Of a stretch of 53,523 nt of DNA, positions 8,306 to 17,984 are shown in pieces (position 1 is the first letter of the stretch; every line of letters begins with the position of its first letter). Under the pieces are notes generated by a model. The model saw only the letters and a list, made by a program, of their open reading frames with translations. It made no database searches and was not told where the DNA came from. Source of the DNA: Tomitella cavernea. Lineage in GTDB: Bacteria; Actinomycetota; Actinomycetes; Mycobacteriales; Mycobacteriaceae. A program made the translations under genes and the position numbers. The DNA is taken from assembly GCF_016599145.1 (NCBI RefSeq), contig NZ_JAENKO010000030.1, positions 1-53,523 on the forward strand. Direction: 5' to 3'.

Positions 8306-9276
8306 CCGACGGCACGCCGCCCGCGGTGTTCACGGAGATCGCTGAGCACTGGCGGCCGGATCCCGCCGTGGCCGAGGAGGTGCTGGCGCCCTGGCCCGCC
8401 GCGGCCCTCGCCGCGCTGCTGGGCGCCGACCCGCCCGCAGAGGACACGGGCGCGCTGCCGCCGCTATGGCACGAGGTGTACCTGCGCGACCGCCCGCGCA
8501 TCGCCGACTTGGGTGAGGACGGGCACCCGCTGGGCGGCCCGCTGCTGCCGCCGATCCCGCGGCGCCGCCGCATGTTCGGCGGCGGGCGCATCGTCGTGCA
8601 CGAACCGCTGGGCATCGGCGATCGTGTACGCCGCACCAGCGCCGTCCGATCCGTGCGGGTGCGGCACGGGCGCAGTGGATGGCTGCTGTTGGTGACCGAA
8701 CGCCACGCGTTCGAGGCCGACGGGCGCCAGCGCGTGGAGGACGAGCGCGACATCGTCTACCGCATGCCCGGTGACATACGCGGCACCGGGGCAAGCGCCG
8801 CGGCCGTGCGCGTGGGCGTGGGCGACGCGTCCGCGGCGGGCACCAGCTCAACGGGGAGCGCGCCGGCTCCGATCGTCCGGCTCGACGCCGACGAGCGGCT
8901 GCTGATGCTCACCAGCGCACTCACCTACAACCCGCACCGCATCCACTACGACCGCGACTATGCGACGCGCGTCGAGGGGCATCCGGGGCTGGTGGTGCAC
9001 GGGCCGTTGCTGGCGCTCGAGGGCGTAGAGGCGGCGCGGCGGGTCGGCGGCCGATACCCGGACCGGGTGGACTACCGCCTCACCGCCACGGCCTACCCGG
9101 GGACGCCGGTCGACTTCGTCGAGCCCGCAGGCGGGCCCGGAGACGGCCCGATCCGCGCGGAGCCGGGGTCGGTGCGGATCGAGGGGCGCCAGGGCGGCCG
9201 CCTCTGCATCCGCGTCGACGCGGCGTGGGAGGGGGCCGCCGCAGCAGGTGCGGGGGCGGTCAGCCCGCCGCGGTGA
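8302..9276 (+). CDS. HTD2/MaoC-like hot-dog hydratase (FAS1-like dehydratase domain)
   Basis: A 324-residue protein of the mesaconyl-CoA hydratase / HTD2-like group (COG3777 type). The N-terminal half resembles the FAS1-like dehydratase domain (LPPIPRRRRMFGGGR); the C-terminal half has the catalytic-type motif NPHRIHYDRDYA. Such enzymes add or remove water on acyl-CoA thioesters. It overlaps the CoA-transferase by 4 nt and probably acts on the CoA ester that enzyme makes. The Gly/Ala-rich linker near residues 155-190 may separate the two hot-dog halves. Its 3' end overlaps the convergent fadD gene by 17 bp. Confidence 0.75.
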   Translation: MTDGTPPAVFTEIAEHWRPDPAVAEEVLAPWPAAALAALLGADPPAEDTGALPPLWHEVYLRDRPRIADLGEDGHPLGGPLLPPIPRRRRMFGGGRIVVHEPLGIGDRVRRTSAVRSVRVRHGRSGWLLLVTERHAFEADGRQRVEDERDIVYRMPGDIRGTGASAAAVRVGVGDASAAGTSSTGSAPAPIVRLDADERLLMLTSALTYNPHRIHYDRDYATRVEGHPGLVVHGPLLALEGVEAARRVGGRYPDRVDYRLTATAYPGTPVDFVEPAGGPGDGPIRAEPGSVRIEGRQGGRLCIRVDAAWEGAAAAGAGAVSPPR

Positions 9277-10861
9277 CGGTCTCCTTGGCCCAGCGGTAGT
9301 CGGCCTTGCCGCTGGGCGAGCGGCGGATCGCGTCCACCACCACCATCGACCGGGGCGCCTTGTAGCCGGCGAGCAGCGGCTTGAGGTGGGTGCGCACGTC
9401 CTCCAGCGTGGGTTCGTCGAAGCCGTCGCGCAGCTGGACCACAGCGGCCACCGACTGCCCGAACTTGGGGTCGGGCGCGCCGGCGACGAGGGTGTCGAGG
9501 ATGGCCGGGTGGCTCTTGAGCGCCTGCTCGACCTCTTCGGGGAAGACCTTCTCGCCGCCGGTGTTGATGCAGCCGGAGCCGCGGCCGAGCACGATGATCG
9601 ACCCGTCGGCGTCCACCTTGGCCATGTCGCCGAGCACGGAGAAGCGCACACCGTCCTTGACCGGGAAGGTCGCACGCGACTTGGCCTCGTCGCCGAAGTA
9701 CTCCAGCGGCACGTTGCCCCGCCGCGCGAGGTAGCCGATCTGGTCGGATCCGGGGGCGATGGGGTCGAGCAGTTCGTCGACGACGATGGTGTGCTCGCCG
9801 GCCTGCAGCCGCAGCACGCCCTCCTCGTCCATGTTCACCACGCCGTCCGCGCCGGACTCCGAGGCCCCGAAGCTGTCGCGGATGAGCAGGTTCGGCAGCA
9901 CCTCGAGGAGCTTGGCCCGCGAGGACTGCGACCAGATGGCGCCGCCGGAGGCGACGGAGAACAGCGAGGAGACGTCGTACTTGTCGGGTTGCGCAACCAG
10001 CTCGTCCACCAGCGGAACGCCCATCGCGTCGCCGACGATCATGAGGATCTGGATCTTCTCGCGCCCGGTCAGCTCCAGCGCCCCGACATGGTCGAAGTTG
10101 CGCATGAGCACCTGGCGGGCGCCGATGAAGAACATTTGGAACAGCGAGTACATCGCCGCGCCGTGCATCAGCGGGGCCGTCACCAGGATGGTGAGCTGCG
10201 GGAAGTTCGCGGCGGCCTCGGTGAGCGCGTCGGTGGTGTGGTGCGGGTCGCCGTACGGGTTGCCGCCGGAGAGCGCGGCGTAGTAGAAGTCCTCCTGCCG
10301 CCAGACGACGCCCTTGGGGTGCCCGGTGGTGCCGCCGGTGTAGATGATGAAGCGGTCGTCGGCGCTGCGCGGCGCGAAGTCGCGCTCGTCGCCGGCCTCC
10401 GCCAGCGCCTCGGACAGTGCGCGCACCGCGACGCCTGCCGCGGCGCAGGTGTCGGCCAGCTCGGCCGTGGGCGTGCCGACGACGAGGACGGCCTTGAGGT
10501 CCGGGCAGTCCGGTACGACGTGCGCCACCAGCGGGGCGAACTCCTCGTCGACGATGAGCAGCGCCGAGCGCGAGTTGGTGTACAGGTAGGCCAGCTCGGC
10601 CTCGGTGTAGCGGTAGTTGATGTTCACCGGCACCATGCGGACCTTCAGCGCGCCGATCACCGACTCGATGTACTCGACGCTGTTGCGCATGTGCATCGCG
10701 ATGTGTGCGCCGGTGTCGATGCCGGTGGCGGCGATGGCGTGCGCCAGGCGATTCGACTCGCGGTCGAGCTGCGCGAAGGTGAGCCGCTTGTCTTCGAAGA
10801 CCAGCGCCTCGCGGTCGTCGAGCTTGTCGGCCAGCGCCTCGAAGATGTCGGCAAGATTCAT
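9260..10861 (-). CDS. Acyl-CoA ligase, FadD19-like (steroid side-chain CoA synthetase family)
   Basis: A 533-residue ANL-superfamily adenylate-forming ligase. The ATP-binding loop IIYTGGTTGHPKGVVWR, the central GASESG motif and the C-terminal catalytic Lys in SPSGKADYRWAKE are clear. The pattern throughout (TGGTTGxPKGVxWR, GxGSxxINxGGEKVxPEEVE, SPxGKxDYRWAKE) is closest to Mtb FadD19 as I remember it, which activates C24-type steroid carboxylates. It is the last gene of the kshA - small protein - kshB operon, 28 nt after kshB, so it should share KstR control. FadD17 or another side-chain ligase cannot be excluded. Confidence 0.85.
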   Translation of the reverse strand: MNLADIFEALADKLDDREALVFEDKRLTFAQLDRESNRLAHAIAATGIDTGAHIAMHMRNSVEYIESVIGALKVRMVPVNINYRYTEAELAYLYTNSRSALLIVDEEFAPLVAHVVPDCPDLKAVLVVGTPTAELADTCAAAGVAVRALSEALAEAGDERDFAPRSADDRFIIYTGGTTGHPKGVVWRQEDFYYAALSGGNPYGDPHHTTDALTEAAANFPQLTILVTAPLMHGAAMYSLFQMFFIGARQVLMRNFDHVGALELTGREKIQILMIVGDAMGVPLVDELVAQPDKYDVSSLFSVASGGAIWSQSSRAKLLEVLPNLLIRDSFGASESGADGVVNMDEEGVLRLQAGEHTIVVDELLDPIAPGSDQIGYLARRGNVPLEYFGDEAKSRATFPVKDGVRFSVLGDMAKVDADGSIIVLGRGSGCINTGGEKVFPEEVEQALKSHPAILDTLVAGAPDPKFGQSVAAVVQLRDGFDEPTLEDVRTHLKPLLAGYKAPRSMVVVDAIRRSPSGKADYRWAKETVTAAG

Positions 10862-10889
10862 GGACTACCCATCTCTCATCGTGTGACGG

Positions 10890-12038
10890 CTACTCGTCGT
10901 AGGAGACCTTCACGTGGTCGGACTTCGGCAGTGACTGGCACCCCAGGTAGATGCCCTCTTCAATGTCCTCGGGTTCGAGCACCTCGTTGGTGATCATCTC
11001 GACCTCGCCCTCGAGGACCATGCAGGCGCACGCGCTGCAGGCGCCCTCGCGGCACGAGAACGGCGCGTCCAGGCCCTTGCTCAACAGCAGGTCCAGCAAC
11101 TTGGTGTTGCGCGGCCACGAGTACTCGTAGGTTTCGCCGTCGAGAGTGACCTCGACGGAGGCGTTGTCGGCCGCGTCTTCGTCGGACTCCTCGACGACGA
11201 TCTCGGCGAACGGGTCGCCCTCGATCGACTGGAACACCTCGATGTGCACGCGGGCGTGCGGCATCGCGAGGTCCTCCTTGAGCGCGCCCTCGGCGGCGGA
11301 CATGAACGGCCCGGGCCCGCAGATGAAGGCGTCGCGGTCGGCGAACGGCTTGGCCAGCGCGGCGATCGTCGCCCGCGACGGCAGGCCCTGCAGCGTCTGC
11401 AGCCAGTGCAGCACGGTGAGGCGGTCCGGGTACTGCTCGCCGAGTTCCCGGAGCTGGTCGGCGAAGATCACCGAGTTCTCGTCCCGGTTCGCGTAGAGCA
11501 GCGTCACGTTGGCGCTGCCCTTGCGCAGGGCCGACTTGAGGATGGAGATGACCGGTGTGATGCCGCTGCCCGCGGCGATGAGCAGCAGGTCGTGGTCGAG
11601 ATCCTTCGGCACGAACATGCCCGACGGCTGCAGCACGTCCACCTGCATCCCCGCCGCAGCGTTGTCGCACAGCCAGTTCGACGCGTAGCCGTCCGCCGTG
11701 CGCTTCACCGTGACGGTGAGCTCGTCGTCGGTGAACGGCGAGCTGGACAGCGAGTAGCTGCGTGCCACCGACCCGGTGAGGTCGCTGGGGATGCGGAGCG
11801 TGAGGAACTGGCCGGGCGCGTAGTCGAAGCGCTTCGCGAGCGGTTCGGGCAGCTCGAAGACCAGCGAACGGGCGTCGTCGGTCTCCGCGATCACGCGCGC
11901 CAACGACAACGAATGCACGTGGCTGCCGACGAGTCCGCTCCCGGACGCGGCTGTCCGCACGCCGGAGCCGCTTGCGGCGTCGTCCGGGCCTGCATCCTGC
12001 GGGTTGGGGTCCGCGTTGGCGGGTTGAGCCTCTGGCAT
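10890..12038 (-). CDS. kshB: 3-ketosteroid 9-alpha-hydroxylase, reductase component
   Basis: A 382-residue class IA-type reductase that passes electrons from NADH to the Rieske oxygenase KshA. In order: an Ala/Gly-rich N-terminal extension of ~35 residues, the FAD site RSYSLSSS, the NAD domain with GSGITPVISIL and CGPGPFM, and a plant-type [2Fe-2S] domain with CREGACSACAC and a fourth Cys in YLGCQ. Between NAD and Fe-S domains is an acidic linker (EESDEDAAD). The gene starts 6 nt after the small cysteine protein and is in the kshA operon. The N-terminal extension is longer than I remember for KshB; the ATG at 12038 fits the upstream gene's end. Confidence 0.93.
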   Translation of the reverse strand: MPEAQPANADPNPQDAGPDDAASGSGVRTAASGSGLVGSHVHSLSLARVIAETDDARSLVFELPEPLAKRFDYAPGQFLTLRIPSDLTGSVARSYSLSSSPFTDDELTVTVKRTADGYASNWLCDNAAAGMQVDVLQPSGMFVPKDLDHDLLLIAAGSGITPVISILKSALRKGSANVTLLYANRDENSVIFADQLRELGEQYPDRLTVLHWLQTLQGLPSRATIAALAKPFADRDAFICGPGPFMSAAEGALKEDLAMPHARVHIEVFQSIEGDPFAEIVVEESDEDAADNASVEVTLDGETYEYSWPRNTKLLDLLLSKGLDAPFSCREGACSACACMVLEGEVEMITNEVLEPEDIEEGIYLGCQSLPKSDHVKVSYDE

Positions 12039-12044
12039 CCTCGT

Positions 12045-12437
12045 TCAGTCCTTCATAGTGTCTGCTGACCCGGCGGCCGGGTCGTCTTCTTCGGGCACCT
12101 CGACACGGCCCGCCCGAACAGCATGCACTATCGAAGAGTCCAGGTCCGGGCACCCGTCCCGCAGGGCGGTCGGGGTGTCCGTGCCGGCCCACTCGGCGAA
12201 ACGCGGGCACGTCGCAGCGGGCTCATCCTGCCATTGCACGCTGGTGTGCTGCGCGGTGAGCTTGCGCACCAGCACCTCGGTGCCGCAGCGTTCGCAGGCC
12301 ACGGGGACCATCGCGTCGACCATGTAGCGGCGCCGGTCCTCGTCGGTTGCGCGGTGCAACGCCGCGCGCTCCGCGGGGTCGGTGAAGGTACGGGCCTTGG
12401 CCCAGCCGCCGGCGCCGGGGCCCTGTCGGCCGGCCAT
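12045..12437 (-). CDS. Small four-cysteine protein between kshA and kshB
   Basis: A 130-residue hydrophilic protein I do not recognise with certainty. It has four cysteines, C48 and C51 in VACERCGTE, C77 (ATCPRF) and C96 (DGCPDL), plus His64 and aromatic residues between the pairs, consistent with a zinc knuckle or other metal site. It has no signal peptide or membrane helix. It lies 5 nt after kshA and 6 nt before kshB, so it is made with both hydroxylase components. An assembly, electron-transfer or regulatory role in the KshAB system is a context-based guess. Mtb has a hypothetical gene (Rv3572) beside kshB, but I cannot claim homology. Confidence 0.75.
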   Translation of the reverse strand: MAGRQGPGAGGWAKARTFTDPAERAALHRATDEDRRRYMVDAMVPVACERCGTEVLVRKLTAQHTSVQWQDEPAATCPRFAEWAGTDTPTALRDGCPDLDSSIVHAVRAGRVEVPEEDDPAAGSADTMKD

Positions 12438-12442
12438 CCCGC

Positions 12443-13645
12443 TCAGACCTCCACCTGACGCCCGGTGGCCTGTTCGGCGGGGGTCGGACCGGCGTCGTCA
12501 TCGCCGCCCGCGCCCTCCTCCGCGCGCATGCGTTCGAGGTTCTCGGCCACCTCCTTCTCCCAGTACTCGTTGGCCTTGGTGGTGTCCACCTCGTACTCGA
12601 AGCGCTGCGTCATCTCGTCGGTGACGTCGGCCTTGGCGACGTAGAACTGCTCGTACCAGCGGCGCATCTGGTAGACGGGACCGTCGTTGTCGCACAGCAG
12701 CGGGTTGTCGATCTTCGACTTGTGCTTCCAGATCTCGACGTCCTGCAGGAAGCCCTCGCTGATGCCCTCGGTGAACTTCTCGGCCAGCTTGTCGGCCAGC
12801 TCGTCGGTGACGCCCTGGGGCTTCTTCACCATGACGCCCCACATCAGCACGAACGAGTCCTGTGTGACGGGGTAGTGGCAGTTGATCAGTACGGACTCGA
12901 CCTTGAACCCGCTGTAGACGTTGGTGAGCGGGTTGATCATGTAGGAAGGCCCGTAGTAGGCGGCCACGGACTCGAGCAGCGTGTCGCCGCCGTACTGCGA
13001 GGCCATGCCGATGTCCGGCCTGCCCTTGGTGGTGAGCCACTGCGAGGCGACCTGGCCGTCGAAGATGTTCTTGAAGTACGTCGGGAAGGCGTAGTGGATG
13101 TAGAAGAAGTGCGCCATGTCCACGACGTTGTCGACGATCTCGCGGCAGTTGGAGCCGTCGATGACCATCGAGTTCCAGGTCCACTGGGTCCACTCGTCCG
13201 AGCCGACGCCCTCGATCTCGGGGATGTAGTCCTCGGGCGCCCCGCCCTCGGGGTCGTTCCACACGAACAGCTGCCCGTTGCGCTCGAGCGTGGGCCAGGC
13301 CTGGGTGCGTGCCCGCATGGGCACGCGCTTGGCGTAGGGGATGTCCTTGCACTTGCCGTCGCCGCCCCAGCGCCAGTCGTGGAACGGGCAGGCGATCTCG
13401 TCGCCCTTGATCGTGCCCTGGGACAGGTCGCCGCCCATGTGCCGGCAGTACGAGTCGAGCACGTTGAGCTCGCCCTGGGTGTCCTGCCACACGACGAGCT
13501 TGCCGCCGAACGCCTCCACCGAATGCGGTGCGCCGTCGCGGAAGTCCTTGGCCAGCCCCAGGCAGTGCCAGCCGCGGGCGAACCGCTCGGGCGTCTCGCC
13601 GACATCGATGTGCCGGACGTGGTCCGTGGTGTCCGTGGTCGCCAT
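12443..13645 (-). CDS. kshA: 3-ketosteroid 9-alpha-hydroxylase, Rieske oxygenase component
   Basis: A 400-residue Rieske non-haem iron oxygenase that hydroxylates C9 of 1,4-androstadiene-3,17-dione-type steroids, after which ring B opens spontaneously. The Rieske centre is C67-R-H69 and C86-P-F-H89; the mononuclear iron site is in DNVVDMAHFFYIHYAFP (His179, His184) with a later Asp in LQDVEIW. I choose the ATG at 13645, with a GGAGAAGG site 11 nt upstream, over a GTG at 13654 that is too close to that site. A perfect KstR box lies 103 nt upstream. First gene of a four-gene leftward operon with the small protein, kshB and fadD19-like. Confidence 0.96.
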   Translation of the reverse strand: MATTDTTDHVRHIDVGETPERFARGWHCLGLAKDFRDGAPHSVEAFGGKLVVWQDTQGELNVLDSYCRHMGGDLSQGTIKGDEIACPFHDWRWGGDGKCKDIPYAKRVPMRARTQAWPTLERNGQLFVWNDPEGGAPEDYIPEIEGVGSDEWTQWTWNSMVIDGSNCREIVDNVVDMAHFFYIHYAFPTYFKNIFDGQVASQWLTTKGRPDIGMASQYGGDTLLESVAAYYGPSYMINPLTNVYSGFKVESVLINCHYPVTQDSFVLMWGVMVKKPQGVTDELADKLAEKFTEGISEGFLQDVEIWKHKSKIDNPLLCDNDGPVYQMRRWYEQFYVAKADVTDEMTQRFEYEVDTTKANEYWEKEVAENLERMRAEEGAGGDDDAGPTPAEQATGRQVEV

Positions 13646-13747
13646 CGCTCTCACATCCTTCTCCGGTAGTGCGGTGCTCTCGCGTCCTCCGGTACGGCGG
13701 GCAGGGCGCAGGGCGGTTCCCCTCCGCGGGGGACGGCGGAACCATAG

Positions 13748-13761
13748 TAGAACAGGTTATA
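13748..13761 (-). promoter_or_regulatory. KstR operator for the kshA operon
   Basis: The bases match TNNAACNNGTTNNA exactly and are identical in core (TAGAACAGGTTATA) to the box at kstD. A TATAAC -10 box is read on the minus strand within it. Unlike kstD, the expected transcript start is about 100 nt before the kshA start codon, leaving a leader. Confidence 0.85.
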
Positions 13762-13861
13762 GAAACCATACGCCCTGAGGCAATGTCCCACCCACCAGTG
13801 GGCCCGGAGTGCGACGGGGCGGGATGTGGAACGGTGTGCTGAGGCGGTGCTCGACATGAAT

Positions 13862-13875
13862 GAGAACGTGTTCTA
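13862..13875 (+). promoter_or_regulatory. KstR operator for the hsaACB operon
   Basis: GAGAACGTGTTCTA matches the KstR consensus except for its first base and is otherwise a palindrome. It lies 63 nt upstream of the hsaA GTG start and 100 bp from the kshA operator, so each divergent operon has its own box. Confidence 0.8.
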
Positions 13876-13938
13876 GTCTTGGCCCGGTCGCGGGCCCGCC
13901 GCCGGGGCGGACAACGGGCGACAGACGGGAGTTCTACG

Positions 13939-16111
<2,173 letters not shown>

Positions 16112-16113
16112 AC

Positions 16114-16683
16114 ATGACGGACGCACCCGCGGAAATCGACGGCAGGGCGCTGCGCAACCTCATCGGCAACTTCGCCACCGGCATCACTATCATCTCGACG
16201 ATGTCCGACGAGGCGCCGGTGGGTTTCGCCTGCCAGTCCTTCAGCTCCCTGTCCCTCGACCCGCCGATGGTGCTCTTCTGCCCCATGAAGACCTCGCGGT
16301 CGTGGAACGCCATCGAGGCGGCCGGGCGCTTCGGCGTGACCATCCTCGCCGAGGACCAGCAGGACGCGTGCGCGGTGTTCGGATCGCGCAACCCGGACAA
16401 GTTCGCCTCGGTGGACTGGCACCGCTCGCCGGGCGGCATGCCGATCCTCGACGGCGAGCTAGCCTGGATCGACTGCACGGTGGAGAAAGTCGTCGACGGC
16501 GGCGACCACCACGTGGTGTTCGGCCGGGTGCAGGCCTTCGGCACGGGGGAGCCCGACAAGCCCCTGCTGTTCTACCGGGGGCAGTACACGGGGATCGAGC
16601 CGGACAAGTCCGTGCCCGCGCCGTGGCGCGCGGACCTCGAAGAGTTCCTGTTCACCGCCGGCACCAACGACACCTGGCTCTGA
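16114..16683 (+). CDS. hsaB: 3-HSA hydroxylase, flavin reductase component
   Basis: A 189-residue flavin reductase of the HpaC/flavin-reductase-like family; it supplies reduced FMN to HsaA. The family motif runs through LRNLIGNFATGITIISTM, FACQSFSSLSLDPPMVLFC and RFGVTILAEDQ, and a HHVVFGRV segment near the end closes the split barrel. The start is 2 nt after the hsaC stop codon, within the hsaACB operon. It is the last gene; a hairpin follows. Confidence 0.94.
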   Translation: MTDAPAEIDGRALRNLIGNFATGITIISTMSDEAPVGFACQSFSSLSLDPPMVLFCPMKTSRSWNAIEAAGRFGVTILAEDQQDACAVFGSRNPDKFASVDWHRSPGGMPILDGELAWIDCTVEKVVDGGDHHVVFGRVQAFGTGEPDKPLLFYRGQYTGIEPDKSVPAPWRADLEEFLFTAGTNDTWL

Positions 16684-16699
16684 CCACGTAACGGCGATG

Positions 16700-16731
16700 G
16701 CGGCCCGGCTGCGAAGACGCGGCCGGGCCGC
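16700..16731. terminator. Hairpin terminator after hsaB
   Basis: A perfect 10-bp stem (16700-16709 with 16722-16731) and 12-nt loop begins 16 nt after the hsaB stop codon and precedes the next rightward gene. Confidence 0.6.
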
Positions 16732-16787
16732 TCCACGCCGGTACCCCGGGTCACAGTCAGATCCGCGCGGTGGCTTAGCGTGGAACC

Positions 16788-17849
16788 ATGGTCACTGCGC
16801 GGGGAAACGATGAACAGGATCCACCGGTGGGCGGGGCACGCGCGCTCACGGTCTCCACTGCCACCGCACCGTTCACCTGGCATTGGACGCAGAGCCGGAT
16901 GGCGAAGCGCATCCGCCGACTGGCGCGTGTCGCGGTCAAGCCGGTGATGACGTTCTGGCCGATGACCGAGCGCGGTATCGACGTCATCGAACGGGCCGAC
17001 CACTGGGCGGAGTCCCGGATCCCGCACCCGGCGGGGGCCGACATCACCGACGTGCTGCTGGGCGGGGTGCGCTGCGAGCGGACGACGCCGCGCACTCCCG
17101 CGACCGATGCGTTGGCAGGGGGAGTGGTGCTCTACCTGCACGGCGGGGCGTTCCTGTTCGGCGGGCCGTCGACGCACCGGGGCGTGTGCGCGCTGCTCGC
17201 CAAGACCGCGGGCGTGCCCGTCTACTCCGTGGAATACCGCCAGCTCCCCGCAGGGCCGGTGTCCGCCTCGGTGGCCGATGCGGTGACGGCGTACACGGCG
17301 CTGCTGGAATCTGTGGAGGACCCGGCCCACGTCATCGTGGGCGGCGACTCGGCCGGGGGATACCTGGCGATGAAGGTCGCCGAGATCGCGGCGTTGCGTT
17401 CGATCCGTCGCCCGGCCGCGGTGTTCGGCTATTCGCCGCTGCTCGACCTCGTTCTGGGCGAGAACGACCCCGGGTACTTCCGCCGCGACGCGTACCTGCC
17501 GACGCGCCCGCTGGAGAAGCTGCGCGAGCGGTGGCTGGACGGGCCCGACACGATCGAGGGCGAGCAGTCGCCTGTCGACGTCGACCCCGCGCTGTTCCCT
17601 CCGGTGTTCCTCTCCGCAGCTGAGTACGAGCTGCTGCGGCCCGGCGTCGAGGTGATGACCCAGCGGCTTCACGATGCGGGGATCCCCGTCGAGACGCACC
17701 TGTGGGTGGGGCAGGTGCACGCGTTCCCGGCCGTCGGTGCCAGGCTGCCCGAGGCGCGGGAGATCGTCCGGCTCTCCGTCGAGTTCGCGCGCAGGGCGGT
17801 GGAGGGGCGCTCGATGGAGGCGGACGCAGACGACGGGCGCTGCGCGTAG
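16788..17849 (+). CDS. Alpha/beta hydrolase fold-3 (HSL/Lip family) esterase
   Basis: A 353-residue hydrolase of the hormone-sensitive-lipase group, which hydrolyses carboxylic esters. The oxyanion motif is YLHGGAFLFGG (HGGG-type, with Ala in place of the third Gly), and the nucleophile is Ser188 in GGDSAGGYLA. The catalytic His is probably in VGQVHAFP; the acid is in the SAAEYELLRPGVE region. There is no signal peptide. A TAGCGT box 10-15 nt before the ATG hints at a leaderless transcript, since no good Shine-Dalgarno is visible. Mycobacteria carry many such Lip proteins, several linked to steroid or lipid use; the substrate is unknown. Confidence 0.85.
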   Translation: MVTARGNDEQDPPVGGARALTVSTATAPFTWHWTQSRMAKRIRRLARVAVKPVMTFWPMTERGIDVIERADHWAESRIPHPAGADITDVLLGGVRCERTTPRTPATDALAGGVVLYLHGGAFLFGGPSTHRGVCALLAKTAGVPVYSVEYRQLPAGPVSASVADAVTAYTALLESVEDPAHVIVGGDSAGGYLAMKVAEIAALRSIRRPAAVFGYSPLLDLVLGENDPGYFRRDAYLPTRPLEKLRERWLDGPDTIEGEQSPVDVDPALFPPVFLSAAEYELLRPGVEVMTQRLHDAGIPVETHLWVGQVHAFPAVGARLPEAREIVRLSVEFARRAVEGRSMEADADDGRCA

Positions 17850-17938
17850 GGGACTGCTGGTCAGACCGCGCGGCGCGCGCCGACTCTCCTCGCGTGCGTG
17901 TGTCCCGGCGTGTCGTCACAACAGGCGCGTAGCGCGGG

Positions 17939-17970
17939 GGAGAGCCCGGTGAACCGGTGCGCGGCTCTCC
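17939..17970. terminator. Hairpin between convergent genes
   Basis: An 8-bp perfect stem (17939-17946 with 17963-17970) with an inner CGGT/ACCG pairing lies between the convergent esterase and reductase genes and could serve both directions. Confidence 0.55.
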
Positions 17971-17984
17971 GGTGAAACTCCCCG

